64,000 bases of DNA from the NCBI GenBank assembly GCA_041687095.1, contig JAWLCQ010000005.1:19990-83989 (forward strand). The letters are read 5' to 3'. A program made the translations under genes and the position numbers. Each line of letters opens with the position of its first letter. The first letter of the stretch is position 1. Below, piece after piece: positions 51,799 to 60,106 of the stretch. Origin of the DNA: JAWLCQ01 sp041687095 (GTDB lineage: Bacteria; Planctomycetota; Phycisphaerae; SM23-33). A model generated the notes under the pieces. It worked only from the letters and a program-made list of their open reading frames with translations, ran no database searches and was not told the DNA's origin.

Positions 51799-53003
51799 TG
51801 GTGGCAGCAGCGACGCGGGCGCTGGTCGTCGAGGACGATCTAAAGATGCGGACGGAGATCGAGGATGTCCTGGCCCTGCTGGGCCACGAGCACGACTGGG
51901 CCGAATGCCAGCAGGAGGCGTACGCGCTGCTCCAGCGCCAGCAGTATTCCTACGTCTTGGCGGACCTGGAGATCCCCGCACGCCCTGACAGCAAGGTCAC
52001 GCGGATCGAGTACGGCGCGGAGTTCATCGGCCAAATCCAGCGCCTCAAGGGCCGCGGGGCCGTGCCCGTGATCGTCATGACCGCCCACGCCGTGGAGGGG
52101 CTGAACCTCTCCAGCCACCTGGGCCACCTGGGCGTGCTGGAGTTCATCACCAAACCCTTCAGCGATCGGCCCATGGACCGCACGCTGGCGAAGGTGATCC
52201 AGGAGGTGCTGCATCGCCACCGCGGGATGTGCCCGCCGGGCGCCCTGCCGGGCGAGGAGCCGCGGGAGTTCCGGGGCGGCTCCCTGGCGTACTACGCGAC
52301 GCACGTCGAGCTGTGCGGGATCGTCCTGCTGGAGTGCGACGCCATCGGCCATAGCTGGAGCGTGATGCAGGCCCTCCGCACCCCGCGGACCAGCGGGCTG
52401 CTGCCGCACCTCAGCGGGCCGAGGCTCGCGCGGGCCGTGGACCCCAGCGGCCAGCTCAGCGAGAACGCCATCGCCTCGTGCGTGCACCACCTGCGGGGGC
52501 GGTTCGCCCACACGATGCTGGAGCGGGCGAACGTGCTCGTCGGCCGCGAGGGCGTCATTGCAAATGGCAACCGCGGCTACCACCTGGCGCCGTGGCTGGG
52601 GATCGAGAGTTATGATGGCCCGCTCATCGGGGCGGCGTCAGCCCACGTGCCCACCATCACCGGCCCGGGGACACAGGCGGGGCAGAGCCCCACCGTCCTG
52701 GACTGCCCCGCCGTGACTCCGCACGAGCCCCCCACCGCTCCCACTGTCCCTGGGGCCGCCATCCCAAGGCCGAACGATGCTCCGCAGTTCCACCTCGCTC
52801 CCCTACCCGAGCGCCAGCAGTGGATCTGGGAGCAGGTGCTCGCCGGGGTGAAGCTGGAGCGCGCCATGGTGCAGCGGCACTTCGGCATCAGCGAAAAGCA
52901 GGCCAAGCGCGAGCTCGCCGCCCTGTCCGCCCGCGGACTCATCGAGTTCCGCCGGAAGCCGCATCCGGGGTTCTACGTGCTGGCGCAGCAGCAAGATGCC
53001 TAG
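51798..53003 (+). CDS. Response regulator with C-terminal helix-turn-helix
   Basis: 401 residues. The receiver domain has acidic pocket VVEDD at 10-14, phosphoacceptor Asp56 in LADLEIP, Thr95 in VMTAH and Lys119 in TKPF, so it is complete. An unassigned middle domain (170-265, HVELCGIVLLECDAIGH...) is followed by a Pro-rich linker. A winged-helix end at 335-395 has VQRHFGISEKQAKRELAALSARGLIEF. Its stop is 8 bp from the convergent E1 gene. It should relay the kinase signal to transcription or an effector. Confidence 0.8.
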   Translation: MVAAATRALVVEDDLKMRTEIEDVLALLGHEHDWAECQQEAYALLQRQQYSYVLADLEIPARPDSKVTRIEYGAEFIGQIQRLKGRGAVPVIVMTAHAVEGLNLSSHLGHLGVLEFITKPFSDRPMDRTLAKVIQEVLHRHRGMCPPGALPGEEPREFRGGSLAYYATHVELCGIVLLECDAIGHSWSVMQALRTPRTSGLLPHLSGPRLARAVDPSGQLSENAIASCVHHLRGRFAHTMLERANVLVGREGVIANGNRGYHLAPWLGIESYDGPLIGAASAHVPTITGPGTQAGQSPTVLDCPAVTPHEPPTAPTVPGAAIPRPNDAPQFHLAPLPERQQWIWEQVLAGVKLERAMVQRHFGISEKQAKRELAALSARGLIEFRRKPHPGFYVLAQQQDA

Positions 53004-53011
53004 CAGATCCC

Positions 53012-54397
53012 TCAGATACCCGCCTTACCGATGTGGCTGCTGCATGCGAGGTCCAGGCTCCCCCATCTGCGTCCTGAGTTGATCCTGCGACGTACGCCCT
53101 CGCCGAGGATACCTGCACAGCCGATCTGGCAGCTGCACCTGCCGGAGCGGACGATACCATTGGACGAGTTGAATAGCACTCGCCACAGGTTCCGATCCCC
53201 CTGGGCCAGATCACCAGACATGAGACGATACAGGCCGTTCATCAGCAGAAAGCCCGCCGTGCCCGAAAGGAACGGAAGCGCGGCATCCGTCGAGCGGCTC
53301 CCGCTGCCATGGAGCGGAACAACGGAGCATTCCAGCTTCACCCCCTCTTCCTTGACTGGCATGCGGCACGTGATGCAGTCGTCACGGCCGGCGATGTGGC
53401 GGTGGAGTTGGGCCTCCCATGTGAGCGATGTCGTGGCGTGAAGGAGCACGGGCTCTCCCCTCTGGGAGATCAGGGCCCGAACGCCCCGCTCGTTTGCCAG
53501 CGGCAGGATCAGGTCCGGCCGAAAGTGCTCGTGATCCAATCCGTCGAACCACCGTTCGATTGGCGCGGCGCCGAACAGATCCCCGGCCACCACGGCCTTA
53601 GGACGGCACTGCCCATCGGGCCAGCCCGCGTCCGCGGGTACCATCCCCAGCGATCGGTTCGTGTTGTGAAGCTTCACGGAATCTCGGTCAACGACCTGCC
53701 ACGTACCGCGGATGCCACTTTGCCGCAGCCAGTAGGCAAGGGCAGACCCCACTCCCCCAGCGCCGATCATAGCGACATCACCGACATCCACCGGCCCCAG
53801 GTTCTCTGGACCGCGTGCCGCCTCCGGCCCCTGCGTTAGGCTCCACGCGGATACCTCCAGAGGAAGCACCGGTTTCCCAACTACCTGCTTGAAGAGGGCC
53901 GCGGACGCAATGCACGCGGCAAGGGGTGCTCCGAGGGAGAACCCATCGCCAGCGACGATCGGCGACGAGGCGGGGGCCAGCCTTACCAGGCCCCCATCGG
54001 TCCCAACGTGCCAGGGAATCACGCCCGGTCCTCCGGCACCAACGGCTACCCCCGGCAAGGAGCCCATCGGGGCCCGGAGTTGCAGGTGGAGGAAGGGATC
54101 GATGGCGTGGGCCATCGACTCCATCGCCTCAGATAGGGTCGCATGATCGCCGCATTCCGCCCCCAGCATCGCCCGCGGAGCCAACAGCGGCACCTTCGGG
54201 CAGATAAGGAAGACTCGACGGTGCACGCGAGCGACCATGTTCATCGTCGCCATCGCGGTCAGCTGGCCGACGGGGGAGTCGGCGGCATCGTCTCCGATAC
54301 GGAGAACGACTGGCTGCTCCAGGTACGCGTCCTCCTGTCCAAGGTATTCCCGCGTGCGCTGGTCCCTCTCCAGGTAGAAGTCCTCTCGATCGCCCAT
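53012..54397 (-). CDS. bilD: E1-like (ThiF-family) activating enzyme of a bacterial Ubl system
   Basis: 461 residues. Residues 1-200 are an N-terminal domain. The adenylation domain starts near 207 with MIGAGGVGSALAYWLRQSG (GxGGxG nucleotide loop), followed by QVVDRDSVKLHNTNRS (Asp pocket and Arg). A candidate catalytic Cys lies in DDCITCRMP at 340-348. The C-terminal cysteines (CSCQIGC at about 421-427) may bind zinc. It would adenylate the Ubl C-terminus and pass it to the E2. The start overlaps the JAB stop. It is fourth in the operon, as BilD. Confidence 0.87.
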   Translation of the reverse strand: MGDREDFYLERDQRTREYLGQEDAYLEQPVVLRIGDDAADSPVGQLTAMATMNMVARVHRRVFLICPKVPLLAPRAMLGAECGDHATLSEAMESMAHAIDPFLHLQLRAPMGSLPGVAVGAGGPGVIPWHVGTDGGLVRLAPASSPIVAGDGFSLGAPLAACIASAALFKQVVGKPVLPLEVSAWSLTQGPEAARGPENLGPVDVGDVAMIGAGGVGSALAYWLRQSGIRGTWQVVDRDSVKLHNTNRSLGMVPADAGWPDGQCRPKAVVAGDLFGAAPIERWFDGLDHEHFRPDLILPLANERGVRALISQRGEPVLLHATTSLTWEAQLHRHIAGRDDCITCRMPVKEEGVKLECSVVPLHGSGSRSTDAALPFLSGTAGFLLMNGLYRLMSGDLAQGDRNLWRVLFNSSNGIVRSGRCSCQIGCAGILGEGVRRRINSGRRWGSLDLACSSHIGKAGI

Positions 54398-54921
54398 CAG
54401 ACCACCCCCATCATGGAGGGGACAATGCACAGGGCGCCGTCGCTCGTCGGAGGGATCTGCACCCAGCGTCCGTCCTGGAACTGGTGCAGTCCTGCGCCCG
54501 TCTCCAGGGTGACTCCACCGGCCCCGTAGCGCGCGATGACGAGGGAGAACATGCCCTCGAAAGGCATCAGGACGAGTCTGTCGTCTCCGTCGGAGTGCCG
54601 AGTGTCGTTCCCGGGGTGCGAATGCACCTGGGCCACGAGACAGATGCCCAGCGGCCTCGCAGCGCGGACCACCGCACCAACGGCCGCCTCGGACGCCATC
54701 ACTCGCTGTGGCTCGTGGTCGCAAGGAGGAACGGCGGCGCCCACCACGACCGAGTCCCGCTCGATTCGCCGGCCAAGCCAGTAGACCAAGCCCTCATGTC
54801 GCCCTTCTGGCCCGCGGAACCCCAGGAGTGCGATCCGAGTGTGCAGCACGACCGCCTCCGGAACGATCAGGCGGCCACGACTCTCACGCTGAGGGAGTTC
54901 TGTAATCCTGTAAAGGGTCAT
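54397..54921 (-). CDS. bilC: JAB/MPN-domain isopeptidase of the Ubl system
   Basis: 174 residues with a full JAMM motif: Glu43 (RHEGLVYWLG), His100 and His102 (QVHSHPG), then Ser110 and Asp113 in HSDGDD. Spacing HxHx7SxxD is exact. The enzyme would trim the Ubl precursor or remove it from targets, using zinc. It is coupled to both neighbours by overlapping start/stop codons (ATGA). Its place between the E2 and the E1 is the Bil gene order. Confidence 0.9.
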   Translation of the reverse strand: MTLYRITELPQRESRGRLIVPEAVVLHTRIALLGFRGPEGRHEGLVYWLGRRIERDSVVVGAAVPPCDHEPQRVMASEAAVGAVVRAARPLGICLVAQVHSHPGNDTRHSDGDDRLVLMPFEGMFSLVIARYGAGGVTLETGAGLHQFQDGRWVQIPPTSDGALCIVPSMMGVV

Positions 54922-55385
54922 CAGTATACTCCCAGACTTGCCTTAAGGTGCCCAAGGACCACGGCGAGCATGCCGGCCAGGTTTGTGGCACGAACATGCC
55001 TTCGGACCTGAAGCCAGCATTCGGGCCCACCCCAGTTGCTGTGCGGGCCGCCCAACTGGGAGTACGCGAGCCTGTTGAACGGCGCGCATATCAGGCGATT
55101 GCTGTGGAAGATGGACGAGACTCCCGCGGAGTGCCCCGCCTTGGGGAAGAGGCTCCGCTTGCCCTCCGGGTCCTCAAATATCCACGCCGGCGGCAGGGCT
55201 CGATACCCGTCCACGGATGCAACGATCCGCAGAGGTATTCCGTCGGCCGGGTGCTTTCCGGTGAAGGCGACCCGGAGCCCTTCCACTTCCCAACTCATGA
55301 CCCACCCATGGCGTTCGGCGTAGGCTCGAAGGCCCGGAAGCTCGTCCTCGACGGCAGCAATCGTCACCTCCCGAGGGACACTCAC
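54921..55385 (-). CDS. bilB: E2-like ubiquitin-conjugating protein
   Basis: 154 residues from a GTG that overlaps the Ubl stop codon. The UBC-like core is seen from WIFEDPEGKRSLFPKAGHSAG to LICAPFNRLAYSQLGGPHS. Cys100 is the expected thioester cysteine. Bacterial E2s accept the Ubl from E1 and pass it to a target, which in the described Bil systems is phage tail protein. It lies directly between the Ubl and JAB genes. Confidence 0.82.
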   Translation of the reverse strand: MSVPREVTIAAVEDELPGLRAYAERHGWVMSWEVEGLRVAFTGKHPADGIPLRIVASVDGYRALPPAWIFEDPEGKRSLFPKAGHSAGVSSIFHSNRLICAPFNRLAYSQLGGPHSNWGGPECWLQVRRHVRATNLAGMLAVVLGHLKASLGVY

Positions 55386-55678
55386 ACGCCACCCCCGGCG
55401 CTGACCAGCTCCAGCGAGTCCCCATCCTGAACTCCGGCGGCGATGAGCGGCTTGTTGCGGTCCAGGATCTCGTCCTGGGCGTTCTGGAAGGTAGGGTCTT
55501 CCGCCGTGAGCCCGAAGGCCGCGGCGGCCTCTCGGGCGGCATCTCCGATCTTGGTCGTCTTGGGCCAGGTGAACTCCTTGGGTGTTGGCTGCGAGGGCTC
55601 GTACACCATGACGGTGATGGTGGGAGCCCCGTGGGGCTTGTCGTTCGATGGTCCGTGCGGTTTGTCGTCTTTGCTCAT
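55382..55678 (-). CDS. bilA: Ubiquitin-like protein with C-terminal GGGV
   Basis: 98 residues from ATG 55678. After a disordered KPHG-repeated tail (residues 1-20), a single beta-grasp domain follows: TITVMVYEP, then the helix IGDAAREAAAAFG and the C-terminal strand DGDSLELVSAGGGV. The protein ends in three Gly and one Val, so removal of Val by the JAB enzyme would expose a Gly terminus for conjugation. It is the first gene of the minus-strand operon, with the promoter region at 55679-55836 shared with the divergent sigma-like gene. Confidence 0.85.
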   Translation of the reverse strand: MSKDDKPHGPSNDKPHGAPTITVMVYEPSQPTPKEFTWPKTTKIGDAAREAAAAFGLTAEDPTFQNAQDEILDRNKPLIAAGVQDGDSLELVSAGGGV

Positions 55679-55727
55679 TACGTATCTCCTGAGTTTTCTC
55701 GGGGGCACCCATTGCCCGCCTACCCTC

Positions 55728-55791
55728 TAATGCTGACGACCTGGCCCTTCTTTGCCGCCCCATGGCAAAAAAACTTGCCTGGCCAGCATTA
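55728..55791. promoter_or_regulatory. Divergent control region with inverted repeat
   Basis: Between the Ubl operon and the sigma-like trio, TAATGCTG (55728-55735) and its inverse CAGCATTA (55784-55791) form a perfect 8-bp inverted pair. One half overlaps a possible plus-strand promoter (TTGCCT, 16-nt spacer, TAGGAT, 55775-55802). A single regulator could control both directions; the sigma-like factor itself or a repressor is a candidate. Reading here is tentative. Confidence 0.45.
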
Positions 55792-55836
55792 ACAGGTAGG
55801 ATGGTTCCCGGTGAAACAGTCGCCGGGGAGGTCGAA

Positions 55837-56436
55837 GTGACTGAAATAGCGAACCTTACGAACGAGCAGTGGGCGGAATACTTTGAGAGGATGACCCTCT
55901 ATGCCAGCAATCTCTTCCGCGCCCGCGGATGGGGAATCCGAGACAACTTCTTTGGTCCGGGGGGCATCACGCCTGGCGACATTGCGGCCGAGGCGGTTGA
56001 GAAGGTGCTCGACGGCAAGAGAACGTGCGATCCGGATTCGTGCCCGAACTTGCTGCCCTTCCTCTGCGGCGTCGTCAGAAGCCTTGTCAGCAACTATATG
56101 AACTCGGCGGATGTCCAGCGAACACGGCCGATGCCCCAGGTTCGTCGAGCGGGCGTGGGCGATCCCGTTGATGTGGAATTCGAAGGACGCGAGCCGACGC
56201 CATTGGAGAATTGCATCCGGCCCGATCTCGTGGATGCGATGAAGGCGATCGCCACCGAAGATGGGGATGAACTCGTGATGCAGATCGTGGAGTGCTTGGA
56301 CAACGACATCACGAAGCCCGCTGAGATCGCCGAGTACCTGGACGTTGACATCAAGGACATCAACAACGCCCAGAAACGCTTCCGGCGTAAAGCCGAGAAG
56401 CTCCTGGAAAGGCCCCGGGCGGAGGTCAGATCATGA
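55837..56436 (+). CDS. ECF-like sigma factor
   Basis: 199 residues from GTG 55837, chosen because GGGGAGG lies 5-6 nt upstream; in-frame ATGs at 55762 and 55801 would put the likely promoter inside the gene. Region 2-like helices: EQWAEYFERMTLYASNLFRARG and LLPFLCGVVRSLVSNYMNSADVQR. Region 4-like helix-turn-helix near 150-190: EIAEYLDVDIKDINNAQKRFRRKAEKLL. It overlaps the next gene by 4 bp. It likely directs transcription of the neighbouring genes. Confidence 0.75.
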   Translation: MTEIANLTNEQWAEYFERMTLYASNLFRARGWGIRDNFFGPGGITPGDIAAEAVEKVLDGKRTCDPDSCPNLLPFLCGVVRSLVSNYMNSADVQRTRPMPQVRRAGVGDPVDVEFEGREPTPLENCIRPDLVDAMKAIATEDGDELVMQIVECLDNDITKPAEIAEYLDVDIKDINNAQKRFRRKAEKLLERPRAEVRS

Positions 56437-56879
56437 CGGAACCGGAGCGGACCGACGACCGCAAGTGGCGCAAGCTCTTCACCTTCATCCTGCCCAATGA
56501 ACAGGAGATGACGCGTGAAGAAGTGCAGGCCGAGTTGCGGCATCTCGGCATAGACACCCGTCCTGGTCTCGCACGGGTCCAACAGGCCCTCGCACGTTCG
56601 GCAAAGAGCCGCCAAGCACGCGCAGACCTGGAAGCGGCCAAGGCCGAGAGGCCATCCCTCCTTGCCCGTATCGCCAACAAGTCGGCGTCCCTCGGTGCCC
56701 TCACCAAGGACAAGCTGCGAGACATGATCGAAAAGGAGTTCTCGGGTCAACCAAAGCAGCAGGCGGCTTTCTTCCGCAAGCTTGAGTCAACCTCCAGCGA
56801 AGAGGATCTTAAGTCTCTCCTCGACGACATGGCCAAGCTGGACGCCCTGGACGAGGATCCCGGCGATGTCGGCCGCTGA
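56433..56879 (+). CDS. Small helical protein of the sigma/protease trio
   Basis: 148 residues, strongly helical and charged, with a DDRKWRKLFTFILPNEQEM start and repeated Lys/Glu/Ala heptads. It overlaps the sigma gene and, by 14 bp, the metallopeptidase gene. Size and place fit an anti-sigma factor, repressor or antitoxin that ImmA/IrrE-type proteases cut. The assignment is by context alone. Confidence 0.6.
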   Translation: MTEPERTDDRKWRKLFTFILPNEQEMTREEVQAELRHLGIDTRPGLARVQQALARSAKSRQARADLEAAKAERPSLLARIANKSASLGALTKDKLRDMIEKEFSGQPKQQAAFFRKLESTSSEEDLKSLLDDMAKLDALDEDPGDVGR

Positions 56880-57654
56880 TGGAGCGAGGAATGCGGCCAC
56901 CTGGGCAGGTGAGCAGCTTTGGCATCTCTACAGCTACCGAGATCCGGCTGATCTTGTGCTGGAGGATCTTTCACTAGCCCGAAAAGTCCTCGTCACCGAG
57001 GACCGACTCGACAGAATGGACGCACGGCTCATCCGCAAGGGGCACCGTGGGATCGTGCGGGTGAAGCGGGACATTCCGGAGCCAGCTCGAAAGCGTTTTG
57101 CTATCGCCCACGAACTCGGACACTGGGAGCTCCATGGCGACCGCTCGCAGGTGTTCGCTTGCACAGACGACGACATGATCGCGTCCTACAAGAGCAGTGC
57201 CATCGAAGGGGAAGCCAACTGCTTCGCCGCTGGACTTCTGATGCCCGGGTGGTTATTCGAGCAACGGCGAGACGGGCTTGCGTTGTCAGTCGCGGTGATC
57301 TCGGACCTCAAGACCTACTTCGAAACGTCATTTACCGCGACGGCGATCCGGTACGTCGAGTTGAGCTCTGATCCGTGCGCCGTCGTTGTGTGTGCCGGTG
57401 GCAGGATTCGCTGGTGGCGCGGCAGCGACGAGTTCGTCCAGCGTTTCTGGCTCGAAACGGGATCGAAGCTGCTGCCGACCACGGTCGCTGGGCGCGTCTC
57501 TGCCGGAGAGGCGCCGCCGACGGGACCTGACGAGGTTGATATCGGGGCCTGGTCCGAGAAGGGCGCCGACGACAGCCTCGACGGCGTCTTCCTGGAGGAA
57601 TGCCTCACCATGGAGCGTTACAGGCAGACCCTGTGTCTGCTTCGAATGCCGTAG
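56866..57654 (+). CDS. ImmA/IrrE-family metallopeptidase
   Basis: 262 residues. Zinc site HELGHWELH at 82-90 (His82, Glu83, His86), and the third ligand Glu116 in GEANCFAAGLLMP. These are the marks of ImmA/IrrE proteases, which destroy repressors to start stress or mobile-element programmes. The N-terminal 50 residues form a small DxxDLVLEDLSLARK region. It is last in the trio; the protein just upstream is the likeliest target. Confidence 0.85.
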   Translation: MSAADGARNAATWAGEQLWHLYSYRDPADLVLEDLSLARKVLVTEDRLDRMDARLIRKGHRGIVRVKRDIPEPARKRFAIAHELGHWELHGDRSQVFACTDDDMIASYKSSAIEGEANCFAAGLLMPGWLFEQRRDGLALSVAVISDLKTYFETSFTATAIRYVELSSDPCAVVVCAGGRIRWWRGSDEFVQRFWLETGSKLLPTTVAGRVSAGEAPPTGPDEVDIGAWSEKGADDSLDGVFLEECLTMERYRQTLCLLRMP

Positions 57655-57721
57655 GCCAGCGCCCCGCGCTCCATCGAAACCGACGCATGTGCCGACACCG
57701 GCAGAGTTCAGGAGACGGCCA

Positions 57722-58298
57722 ATGAGTCACTTCTCGTTCCGAGACTACTCCGTGCAGGAACTCCGAGACTGCGGTGAAGCTTTCCTCGCCCATTTCAGCG
57801 CGGCACCGCTGACAAGCACGCGGCAGTGGACCGCCAGTGTCAAACGTTGGTTCTTCGACACCACTCCCCCCGACGGTTCCGTACGGGCTTTCATGAGCGG
57901 CGAGCGCGGGGAGTTCCTCTTCGATTTATGCCACACGACGTACCCCCACCGTCAAGGCCGGGGAGCGGGATATCACTGTTTGGCGGCGTGCACTGCATGA
58001 ACCAGGGGGCCTGCGACTGAGGTTGGCCTTGGAAAGCGAGTGGGGGCGATGGAATGACAGCAAACTCACGTTTGTTGATGTGATGGAGGACGCCTGGAAG
58101 CTCACGGTCGTCAACGCAGTTGCAAAGGTCATGGTCTTCGGTTCGCAGGCCACTGCGAACCGGCAAGAGATCGTTGGTGCTCTGAATCGCTTGCGAGAGC
58201 AGTCTGGCGATACTGCCCCGATGCTTTGGATCGATGTGCCCTGGGAGACGGACGGGGATCTGACTGCTCGTCGCCTCGGCTACGGTGTGCTGACGTAG
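57722..58298 (+). pseudogene. Frameshifted gene of unknown function
   Basis: Frame one encodes MSHFSFRDYSVQELRDCGEAF... to about DLCHTTYP and then loses sense; it stops at 58000. The plus-one frame takes up directly with TVKAGERDITVWRRALHE and continues to 58298 (about 190 residues in all). The switch falls in a C5 run at 57943-57947: four Cs would keep one reading frame. It is either a decayed gene, a sequencing error or programmed slippage. No family was recognised. Confidence 0.7.
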
Positions 58299-58483
58299 AT
58301 CCCTGACCCAAGCCTTCAGAGCACATGGACACCGAGGCTGTCCCATGCGGATCACGCCGCACAAAGAAGCCAAGCGATAGCTCGCCGCCCTGCCCGCCCC
58401 GGGTGTTCATCCAGCTCCGCCGAAAGCTACATCCGGGGCTTCACGTGGAGTTTGGACCGAAGGAGAGGAGTGATCAGGGGAAT

Positions 58484-59104
58484 CTACCCTCGAGCAGCGG
58501 TCATGATAGGACGCCGAGAGTCCCGAACGTATCCGTAACCTTTGTACATCCACGGCATTCGGAAGTCCGATGGAATCTCCTTCCCGAAATAATCCGGATG
58601 AAGCGTTGTGGCAGCCCCCTTGACGAGGCACGCGGTACGGACATCACCCGCCCCGACCTGCCTCAACGCTTCGAGATGGAACTTCATGGTCCCACCAGAG
58701 AGCACGTCGCCAGCAACCAGCAAGACGCGCTTCCCCGTCAAGGGCCGCAGGTCGATCAGATCGTTCGGCACCTCGCTGCGCTGACCGTCCTCCCATACGT
58801 ACATCCTGTCCACCCCAAGGATCGGCACGTTCGATTTCTTGGGCCGCCCTCGCCCTTCGGGAAGGTTCCCTGACAGAATTGAGCCAAAGACAGCACCTCC
58901 ACGGCCGATGGTCACGATCACGTCTGGATGGAAGCCCGAACAGGCTATTCTCTTGATGACCCTCTTCGACAGTCTGTCCACGTCCTTCCAGGAGAGGACG
59001 TTGAGGTTGAGCCACACCTGAACCGTCTTGTAGATCGTGGCCAGAAAACCCACAGCGGCGAACGCGTAGCCAAGCCAGGTCATGATCAGCATGATCGTTT
59101 CCAT
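58484..59104 (-). CDS. Membrane-anchored phosphoribosyltransferase
   Basis: 206 residues. An N-terminal hydrophobic helix at about 4-24 (IMLIMTWLGYAFAAVGFLATI) is followed by a PRTase fold: VIVTIGRGGAVFG near 62-74 and the PRPP-binding loop VLLVAGDVLSGGTM at 127-140, where the usual Asp-Asp becomes Gly-Asp. The substrate is unknown. It lies 15 bp after a histidine phosphatase gene on the same strand and may act with it in nucleotide metabolism at the membrane. Confidence 0.75.
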   Translation of the reverse strand: METIMLIMTWLGYAFAAVGFLATIYKTVQVWLNLNVLSWKDVDRLSKRVIKRIACSGFHPDVIVTIGRGGAVFGSILSGNLPEGRGRPKKSNVPILGVDRMYVWEDGQRSEVPNDLIDLRPLTGKRVLLVAGDVLSGGTMKFHLEALRQVGAGDVRTACLVKGAATTLHPDYFGKEIPSDFRMPWMYKGYGYVRDSRRPIMTAARG

Positions 59105-59119
59105 GTGGGGCCTCCCCGT

Positions 59120-59734
59120 CTACAGGAGCAGGTTGTGGATCGAAATGTTCAGGGCCCGAAGCGAGAAACCGGCTTCCTCAGCCCACGCAAGCTCCGTGAT
59201 GCTGCAGTTATCCATGGGAATCGCGCGGAAGGCATTCAGTTGCAGGCCAAGCACCTTCGCAACGAACAGCCGGCCCATCGTTTTATGCCCTACGCAGGCA
59301 ATCCGCTGGGCAGGCGTACTCGCTATGAGGCGCTTCATGCCTTCAAAGACCGCGTCGGCGTACTCGCGGATGCTCTGGCCGCCAGGAAACGTCATGTCGC
59401 CAGGACAGTCCCGCCACTGCATCGCCACGGGGTGCTCCGGAGCCAACTCCTCGATCGAGACACCATCGAACTCCCCGTAGTTGAACTCGATCAGTTCGCC
59501 GCGGACCTCCGCGGCCGGCCCGTCGGGGAAGATCAGAGCAGATGTTTCAATCGCGCGGGCAAGCGGGCTTGAGTAGACGGCGTCCACGGGAACAGCCTCG
59601 AAGAACCGCGAGAGAATGCGGCAATGCTCACGGCCGGCTTCGGTCATCGGAACGTCGCTTATCCCGGAGAGCCGATTGGCATCCGCGTTAAGGCTGCTTT
59701 CGCCGTGCCGGATGAAGTAGATCCGCTTTGCCAT
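59120..59734 (-). CDS. Histidine phosphatase superfamily protein
   Basis: 204 residues with the RHGE signature at 9-12 (catalytic His10), SSPLARAIETS near 74-84, second-half Glu region (EFNYGEFDG) and VGHKTMGR, which supplies the second His. This is the broad phosphoglycerate-mutase-like phosphatase family; the substrate is unknown. It is upstream of, and probably co-transcribed with, the PRTase gene. Confidence 0.85.
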   Translation of the reverse strand: MAKRIYFIRHGESSLNADANRLSGISDVPMTEAGREHCRILSRFFEAVPVDAVYSSPLARAIETSALIFPDGPAAEVRGELIEFNYGEFDGVSIEELAPEHPVAMQWRDCPGDMTFPGGQSIREYADAVFEGMKRLIASTPAQRIACVGHKTMGRLFVAKVLGLQLNAFRAIPMDNCSITELAWAEEAGFSLRALNISIHNLLL

Positions 59735-60106
59735 CCTGGTATCCCATCTCAGATAAGTGCCTTCACGTTCATTATCACGAACCTCGAATGCGACGTCCAG
59801 AGCGATCCTCGCACCCGCGAGCAAAGCAACCCCCAACCCCAGCACGTGGCCCGGATAGCTTCCGCAGGTTCCTCTGCTCCTCGCCGACCAGCACCGGGCC
59901 TGACGGAAAGCGGTGGAGTGAGTGGCGAAGGGGCCCTCCTTCCCTGGCCGCCATGGTCGCCAGAGAATGACCGCTCTGAACCACCCTGTGCCTCTCGCCC
60001 CGCAACGATCCGATCTGACACTGGCACAACGGGATAGAGTCGGTAGAATTGGCCTCACTCGGCCGCCGCAGTTGCCAAACCCATTGGGCGGCGCATGGGG
60101 TGTGCC
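59735..60106. other. Intergenic region between divergent genes
   Basis: 372 bp between the phosphatase and SIR2-STAND starts. No convincing gene, repeat or strong promoter was seen. An AT-richer patch near 59750-59770 may serve the minus-strand pair. Confidence 0.4.

Noticed and set aside
58325..58873. Plus-strand 182-codon frame
   Set aside because: Antisense to the phosphoribosyltransferase gene, which has the PRPP loop and a membrane helix.
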